From positions 21,547,838-21,611,837 of the forward strand of contig NC_064542.1 in NCBI RefSeq assembly GCF_023856365.1: 64,000 nucleotides of DNA, written 5' to 3'. This DNA is from Brienomyrus brachyistius. Its lineage: Eukaryota > Chordata > Actinopteri > Osteoglossiformes > Mormyridae. Both the position numbers and the translations under genes were made by a program. Numbering within the stretch: the first letter of the stretch is position 1; each line of letters starts with the position of its first letter. The notes beneath the pieces were generated by a model. That model worked only from the letters and a program-made list of their open reading frames with translations. It searched no databases and was not told the DNA's origin. Shown here piece by piece: positions 1 through 8,100 of the stretch.

Positions 1-511
1 GGCCCTTTGTCTCTTTTCTTTTGTACTTCTGAGATGTTCTTCACCCTTCGGTGTAAACCTGTGCCCCTGAGGCTGGCTAGGCGAGCTGCGATTGCTGGGA
101 CCCCCAGGCGTCCATATCTAGGAAATCACGCACCATGCCAGACTCCCAAACATGGCACGTGCTGGCAGCTTTTGCTTTGGGAGGAATTTGAAATGGCCGT
201 GTTCCTGTGTCAGCAGACGGTCGCTGGCCGATCAGCTCAGCTAGCGTGCTTGGTAATGATGCAGCGGAGGTGTCACTCCGGGGAATGTCACTGGAATTCA
301 CTCAATGGTGATATTGTTTGTAATATTTGTAAATATACTATGCACTACGGGGTTATGGTGCTTTAGTCTTATAAAGCAAGCTTGCCAATGCGAGTTTCTC
401 TCTTGCTTGAGTCTTCTCTCACAGCTCACGTTGAAGCTAGAAGGACTCTGTCCGGAGGGGACCGGATCCAGCCCTGTATTCATGCACATGATCAGTTTGG
501 CCTTGTTTCAG
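1..511 (+). other. ocrl: ocrl intron sequence, no exon seen
   Basis: This stretch precedes the first ocrl exon I can support. I looked for the upstream OCRL exons (PH domain and first clathrin box) and saw no matching reading frame. It is most likely intron, with the remaining 5' exons left of the window. Confidence 0.6.
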
Positions 512-664
512 CAGTCTCCAAGGCCATGGTGCCTATAAGCACGCAAGGTGTTCCTCCCAAAGCGATGGTCCATGCTGCCCCAAACAGCACCCCCAGAGCC
601 CTCTCAGCAGAGCCAGTCGCCCCCCCTCCCACCTCAGTCCCCCTGAAACACATCAACCGCACAG
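512..664 (+). CDS. ocrl: ocrl exon, end of PH region and linker
   Basis: The acceptor is ttgtttcag and the donor is gtacag. The exon has 2 + 150 + 1 nt, so it joins the next exon in phase. It reads ..[11 protein letters not shown], lining up with the human ..SAVLAAQKAQ just after the PH domain, followed by a Pro/Ala-rich linker ending LKHINRT. The linker itself is poorly conserved, so the call rests on splice signals, phase and the short match. Counting back from the last exon, this would be human exon 6. Confidence 0.75.
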
Positions 665-2094
665 GTACAGAAAACACGCCTCGTCCTTCAGACCTCTTGC
701 GCCAGCCGCGGTTAAATTAGTCTCTCTCTCGTCTTTCCAGAACCTCTCGGGGGCGCCGTCTCTCTGGTGACTGATTTCGGCTTTGAGGAACACTTCGCCC
801 ACTCCCTGACAGTGGACGAGAAGAAGAACCAGCCGGTCCGCCCGGTTCGGCCACCACCCCCCCCACCAACTAAAACTCCTGAAGTGCAGGGTAGACAGGG
901 GTCCCTTCCTACTCCTGGCAACAGAGAGTAAGTGGAACGTTCCCGATTCGCGAGCCATTGACCTCCTGGGGGGGGATCTGGGCACCTGATTCTTGGTCAG
1001 TTAAATAATTTATGAAGAGTATGTATGGACAGGGCCTCGGATATTTCAGGTGAGAGAGACAGTTTGTGCTAATGATTCAGGCCAGTGGTTTCTGGGCCCC
1101 AGTCATCCTGTTCTAGACTCATGTCTTCTTCTTGTTGCCAAGCAACGGCCAGGAACATTTCCTTAATCTTGTTTAAATAAACAGCAGGACAGGCTTGATA
1201 CGCCAACTGCCTGCTGATTCGGTTTCCTAACCGCTGGCTCACCTGCTCTCTCTGCTCTTGGGTTCTACCCTCCCCTGCCAGTGCCAGGCCCCCTCCAAAC
1301 ACACCCCCTGAGTGGCAGCCTACCACCAGCATCCCGAAGCAGACCACACTCGTCCAGCATCACCTAAACAAGAGGGAGAAGGAATACGTGGACATCCACA
1401 ACTTCAGGTGTGCTTTTCTGGCCATTAGGGGTTTAAGATGGGCCCCGACTGGGATCGCAGAGCTGGAAATATGATTATGGTAATGGGGCTGGAATCACTC
1501 TGTGTTTCCTGAATCCGTGACCAAGGCACGTGAAACCGGCTTGGTAGGTCTGTCACTGTCACTCCCTCAGCACTTCCTCGGTTTATGTATTTTGCAGCTG
1601 TCATACATCATTCTTGTTGTCTTCCGACCATGGGACCGTTTCCATGGAGATGGCAGTTGCTGGCCCACCTAACTTATCAGTATTGGGTTTACTGGGCTGT
1701 TTGTACTCGCCAGTGTCAGTTGGCCTGTATTTTTGTAATCTTGCAATGTTTGCACAGTTTTTACACACTATGCAGTCTGCGTAAGCAAGGTTGTTATGCG
1801 CTAGTCTTGTGTTTATTTAGCACCTTGGTCCAAGAAAAAGACTGTTTCGTTTTTATGTGTTATACTCAACTGTGTATGTTTAAAAATGACATTAAAGGCC
1901 TACTAGACTTGACTTGATCTGAAGGCTGATTTCGTCCCATCTCATCCATGTTCTGCCCTGCAGGGTATTCGTGGGCACGTGGAACGTGAACGGCCAGTGT
2001 CCCGACAGCACCCTGGATCCGTGGCTGAGGTGTGACGAGGAACCCCCGGATATCTACGCCGTGGGGTCAGTCTTAGGCTTTGCAGTCTGCTGTC

Positions 2095-2153
<59 letters not shown>

Positions 2154-5100
2154 TGGAGGCATCATTTTCAAGCAGGCCTCCTAGTGGCCAGGCTTGAGTC
2201 CCAGGAGAGCACAGCGATGTACTGTGAGTGTAGATCTACTGGGTGTTCGGCTGCTTCATTTCTACAACTGGCCATTTGCCGGGATGTTCCAGCCCAGTGC
2301 GATCAGCTCTCATGCAGAGACTTGCCATGATGAAATCCAGATACCAGTGAGCTGTGAATGGAATGTGAGTGGAATGTGAGTGGAATGTGAGTGGAATGTA
2401 CCATGTGACACTGAGGGAGTGTCAGCTACACACGGATAACTTTTGTCTTATGAGCTCATAAAGTATGTGGGTCATTCCGGTTGAATGCAACAAATTGTCC
2501 ATGCTCAATCTTCTCAGAATCGAGCCATTTTGTGGCATTTTGTTTGCCTCTGGGCCAATAAGAAAAATCCCAAAATTTTCCTGGCTTATCTCATATAGTT
2601 TAGGAGTTACACTGGCTTGAAATTCAAAGAGTTTTTCCCTCCATTCGCAAAAATTCTTGGTCGGCCATTTTCAGATGCCTGTATCTTTGTAACAGTAACA
2701 CCTAGGCACCTGAAAAACTTGCAGATATACAAGGCTTTTGCCTAAAAAAAGTTCTAGGCTCCCTTTACAACATATAAAAATGAACTTTCTGCGTTAAGGG
2801 TTTTATTGAGCTCCAACAAAAATAAAACCCTTAAACTCAATGTTGGGCGATAGCAAATATCTGCTGCGTTGAGCCAGAATGACCCATATTTCACGTGTCT
2901 TCTACATGTCCACCTCCTGTTTCTCATTCAGCTTCCAAGAGCTGGATCTGAGTGCAGAGGCTTTCTTCTACCTGGACTCGTCGCGGGAGCAGCAGTGGGT
3001 GGACGCAGTGAGGAGCTCCCTGCACCCCAAGGCCAAGTACGTTCAGGTGAGCCCAGGTGGGGCGATAAATAGGTACCCACTTCCAAATTTTTGCAAATTA
3101 CTCAAAGGATTCAACAGCACCTGCCCATCTGGGATTTACTGCGCTAGTCATTCTATAAGCCAGCTTTACACTGCAGGCTCTGTCCGCAGATCCGGACGGT
3201 CCGCCTGGTGGGCATGATGCTGGTGATGTTCGTAAAAGCGAAGCACGGCCGCCACATCCGGGAGGTGGGCGTGGAGAGCGTGGGGACCGGGATCATTGGG
3301 AAAATGGTAAGAATGAGCCGGGTCCGGGCGGATCTGTGGACGGCCCACTTCCGGCGTCCCGGAGGAGCCCCCGGGCAGCCTTCGGCATTTTGACACATTT
3401 AAATTTTATTTTCATTTCATTTATTTAAATATGCACTTTTACAATTTAAAATTTAATTTGAATTATTCATGTGTGATTTTGCATAAGGTATCAGCCCCAG
3501 CGAGCCCGTGAGTGTGATCGGGGGTGGATTTTATGTATCCATCTTTCTGTTATTATTTGACCCTTCATGGTGGCTCTGAGGCTGCCCCCCCCCCCCTTCA
3601 CCTCCCCCCCATCTCTCAAGTGTCTAAGCTCTCCCACTTCTGCCCCTCCCCTCAGGGGAACAAGGGAGGTGTGGCGATTCGCTTCGTCTTCCACAACACC
3701 AGCTTCTGCTTCGTCAACTCCCACCTGGCAGCCCACGCCGAAGACTGCGAGCGCCGTAACCAGGACTACAAAGACATCTGCGCCCGCATGAGCTTCCACC
3801 TGCCTGGCCGGCCAGCCCTGAGCATCGTCAAGCACGAGTGGGTGCCCCCGCCCTCACCCTCACAGCATGACATCTGTGACATTGTGCTCATTTTACTGTT
3901 TACCAAAAGCTTAAGTCGAGTCAGTGTTGCTGTTTATGCAACTGGGTATTGTACTGGATCTTAAATCTTAAATATGTGTCTCTAGCGTTCGACAGCAGTG
4001 CTCTGAGATTACTAGCCTGTCCCAGTAGCAGCTGCATCACAGCATGGCTGAGAGTGGCACTCATTAGCATTACAGTCACGTTTACATTTATTTAATTAGC
4101 AGATGCTTGCGGCTAAAGCGGCACATGAGGGGTGGGGTTGGAGAGCAGGGTCAGCCTACATCCAGCATCCCTGGAACAACTAGATTTAAGGGCCCAGTGA
4201 TGATGTGGTTATCCCGGTTGTCATGGGATTCAAACCAACAACCTTCTGGATATGGGCACTGATACCTTACTGAGCTACCACCCAGTCACCACCATGGCAC
4301 CACCTACAGCTTTTCCTTACGCGACCCCACCGTGTCGGTCCTGTCCCTTCATGTACCATTCCCGTGCAGTGTGGTTATCTGGCTGGGCGACCTGAATTAC
4401 CGCCTCTTCCTGTACGATGTGTACGAAGTAAAGCGACTCATCTCCAAAAAGGAGTTAAAGAAGCTTCTGGAGCGTGACCAGGTGAGGCACGCCTGCACAT
4501 CTTCTTTCACAAGACACCGAAGTGGACCCTTTCTGAGTCATCTCCTCACCTCACATTAATGTTTCCTTTTAAAAAGCTCAATGTCCAAAGGGAGACCAGG
4601 AACGTGTTCTCAGATTTCATCGAGGGAGAGATAAACTTCATACCCACGTACAAGTTTGACCCCAAAACAGACCGATGGGATTCAAGGTAATTGCTCCTAC
4701 TCTCATTTTCCCCTTGACTTTACTAGCCCTGTTATACAGTCTGAATATATATGTTAAGGGTTGGCGTTTTCATGACAAGGCTATTGGTGTTTCTTTATTA
4801 ATGATACCCCCAGAAACAAATACTAGTTAATATGAGTTCCTGCCTACAGCTGTTGTTCTAGTTTTGAGTTAGCCTTAAAAGACAGGGATTTTGGAAAATG
4901 ATTCGGGTTTAAGAGAAATACTTGCATAGTCACCGCACGAGTGCCTGGTGGAGTCTGGTGGCCCCGCGTTCGAAATTGACTGACTCCCAGTGTTCTCCCT
5001 GAAGCGGAAAGTGCCGGGTCCCGGCCTGGTGTGACCGGATCCTCTGGAGGGGAAGCTGTGTGAAACAGCTGCAGTACCGTAGTCACATGCAACTGCAGAC

Positions 5101-8100
5101 CAGCGATCACAAGCCTGTCAGCTCGCTCTTCCAAATCGGGGTATGAGCCTGACTTGTTGCACTCGCCGCCTTTCTCAGCTTCTCGGCACCAGCGGATCTA
5201 GGGACTCGGCCATTAGCAAGCAGAGGGATATGCAGGGCTGCCAGTTCTCACGCATCTGGCATGACGCTTTCAGACTCTCACGCTCACGCAGGGAATCTTA
5301 CGGCAAATGTATATTATTCCATTATGAATCTAAAATTAGCTACATCAAAAGCGGTGGGGTAGTTTGCGAACCCTGCACACGATTACCGAGATAATTAAGC
5401 TGTTACATGCGTGTAAATGAACGTGCAGGCATGTCTTGAATTGAAAATCTCACACCAGCCAGCTGACCAAAGGTGGCAACCCTGAATATGACTGTTTGAA
5501 GTGTTAATTTTCCATGTAATACAATGGAGTTTTGTGTGGCGAATGACCACCATGGCATGTTTGTTATGTTAGGAAAGAGAATTGCCCTTTAGTTCTGTGT
5601 ATGTTCCTCTCTAGTACAAATCCACTTAACAGAGATTTCTCAGAAATGTGTATTTCTCCCAAAAGCTCCTTCTTCTGGCTGCCATCCTTATATTTTGATC
5701 ATCGTGTCTGGATGTATGACACTTGTACGTAACTTTGTGTTATGTTTGGAATGTGCCGGAAGCAGTGGCGCCTCCGGGAGCTAGCGGCCAATCACGGCCT
5801 TTTGCTCCGCCTTCTTTGGGACGCTGGTGCTGTCTGTGACAGGTGAAGGTGGTCAATGAGAAGCGGCAGAAGCTGGTGCTGGAGGAGGTCATGCGTGTGA
5901 TCGACCGGATGGAGAACGAGTTCCTGCCCTCCCTGTCGCTGACTCAGAGTGAGGTGAGTTGAAGGTTCTCTTGTCCGCAGATATGGGCACAAGAGTTGGA
6001 CAGAGAGGTGGTTTAGGTCTGGACTTGTGGCTGAAAACCTGCTGGTTCAGGTTTCATGAGGGATTCAGCTCCAGAGCCCTTAACGCCTGGACTGCTTAAT
6101 TTTATTTACAAATAAAATACCTCCAGAACACCACAATAGTGGTATCTCCTGTTCTTCTCTAGTTCACCTTCGAAGGAGTGAAATTCTGGCAGCAGCAGCG
6201 CAGGTATCTGCTGATAAGGAACGACGGACAGGTGCCCTGCCACTTCTCCTTCATCCCCAAACTCCAAGCTTCCCACTTCTGCAAGCCCTGGCTAAAGGTC
6301 GACCCCAGCGACGGATTCCTGGAGCCCAGTGAGTCCGCAGCACAGCCGGACGGCTGCTTCCAGTTTGAGCTGGTCTCCTATACTCATCTCCTTCCGGTTC
6401 TGTGCTGAGATGGTTCTCACTACTGGCTGGCACATTACGTAGCCAGAAGACCGACGGTCATGTGACCAGGATAAAGGCACGTGGCTGAAACAGCTCTAGG
6501 GAATTGCTGCTACATTTGGAAAACAATCCATAGCATACATAGCTTAAAAGGTAACATGATGATTTTGTTTCCCACTGAGCCCCTACTCCTTACTGCCCTG
6601 TACTTTGTCATCTTTCTTTCTTATTGCTCCCTTGATCTCTCAGTAATGCGATTCTGTTCCTCCACAATCTGTCCACCTCCCTATGTGAAATTATACAGGA
6701 CCAACCAAAGTTTGTCATGGTGCCTACGAAGTGATAGCGTGGCATCACATGACCTGGCCAACTGACCTGAAGTCAGTAGAAATTGTTTTGGAGGAGTTTG
6801 ACCAGAGAGCAAAGGAAAAGCGGCCAATAAGAGCTTAGCATATGTAGGACCTCCTTCAGGACAGCTGGCAGAGCGTCCCAGGAGGCCACCTCATGGAACT
6901 GGGGTAAAGGAGACAGTAGAGTCAACCAGTCCCTGGAGCAATTAGGGTTAAGGGCCTTTCTCAACAGCCCAATGGTGGGATCACTCTGCTGACCACGGGA
7001 TTTGAACTCACAAGCTTCTAGCTCACAGGAATGCTCACCCAATTTTTTTTACCACTTTTCTGGTTAGTGCACAATTCCATAGATCTTATTTTATAGCTTT
7101 CATGTCTTTAGAATTACTCTAAAATGTAGACAGTACTACAAATCAACCTTTCCGTGGATAGAACTTTTATCCGGTAGTCTATGTATTAATGAGAAGTTTA
7201 GAAAAGCAGCTGTATTTACTAATAACCAGTAATCCTTCCTGGCCACTGTAGATGAAATGCTGGAGGTCACCCTGGAGGTGCATGTGACCAAAGACTCTGT
7301 GGCCCAGCTGAACTCCGGGGAGGATACCCTCGATGATATTCTGGTGCTACACCTAGACCGGGGCAAGGACTACTTCATCTCGGTCAGCGGCACCTACCTG
7401 CCCAGCTGCTTCGGCACATCCCTGGAGGCCCTGTGTCACACCAAGAAGCCCATCCGCGAGATCCCCGTGACCAAGCTCATCGATGTGGTGAGGCCATATC
7501 ACTGCCGGAGCCTGAGCTGGAGAGATGGTCCGGAGAAGTGGCATTATTGCGTCGCTCTCAGTGACCTGTTCTGGGCACCTGAACATTGGTACCCTTTGCA
7601 CAGCTAAAGGGGCCGGCTCTGGGTACATTAGCACATCACAGATGCAGGGACGGATTACGGACCGGGCCAGCGGGGCCGCTGCCCAGGGGCCCTTGGGGTG
7701 CAGGGGACCCGTGGGGCCCCTAGCCCAAAACAATTTACAACGCTTATCAACAATGTATTTTCGTTTGTCTATTTTAGAGGGCCTACATTCTTTGATCCTC
7801 TGCCTACAAGGGCCCCTGACCCTATAGGGAGGGCGTTTGGCTGCCAAGGGCCCTTGAATTGTGGTGGTTGTGGTGGTGGTGCTGGTAGTGGTGGTGGTGG
7901 GGGGGGGCCTCGCGAACGTTTTGCCCAGGGGCCCACACAACCCATAATCCGTCCCTGCACAGATGCGATGGGTCCTCTGATATTCCGCCCTTAGCTTCCG
8001 GAATAAAACTGGACCTCTGTAATCCTGCATCGGACAAGCCAGGAACAGAACATCTAATGTTGGAATATCTTCAGCTTTTCATCTTTAAGGAATGATGACC

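Noticed and set aside
7..366. 119-codon open frame at the left edge as a possible upstream ocrl exon
   Set aside because: The peptide does not resemble the OCRL PH region and no fitting acceptor/donor pair with correct phase was found.
2061..2330. Cys/Val repeat protein encoded in the ocrl intron
   Set aside because: It is the translation of the (TG)n microsatellite.
7353..8030. 225-codon minus-strand open frame
   Set aside because: It covers the antisense of an ocrl exon and the hAT MITE with its simple (ggt)n tract, and has no recognisable domain.
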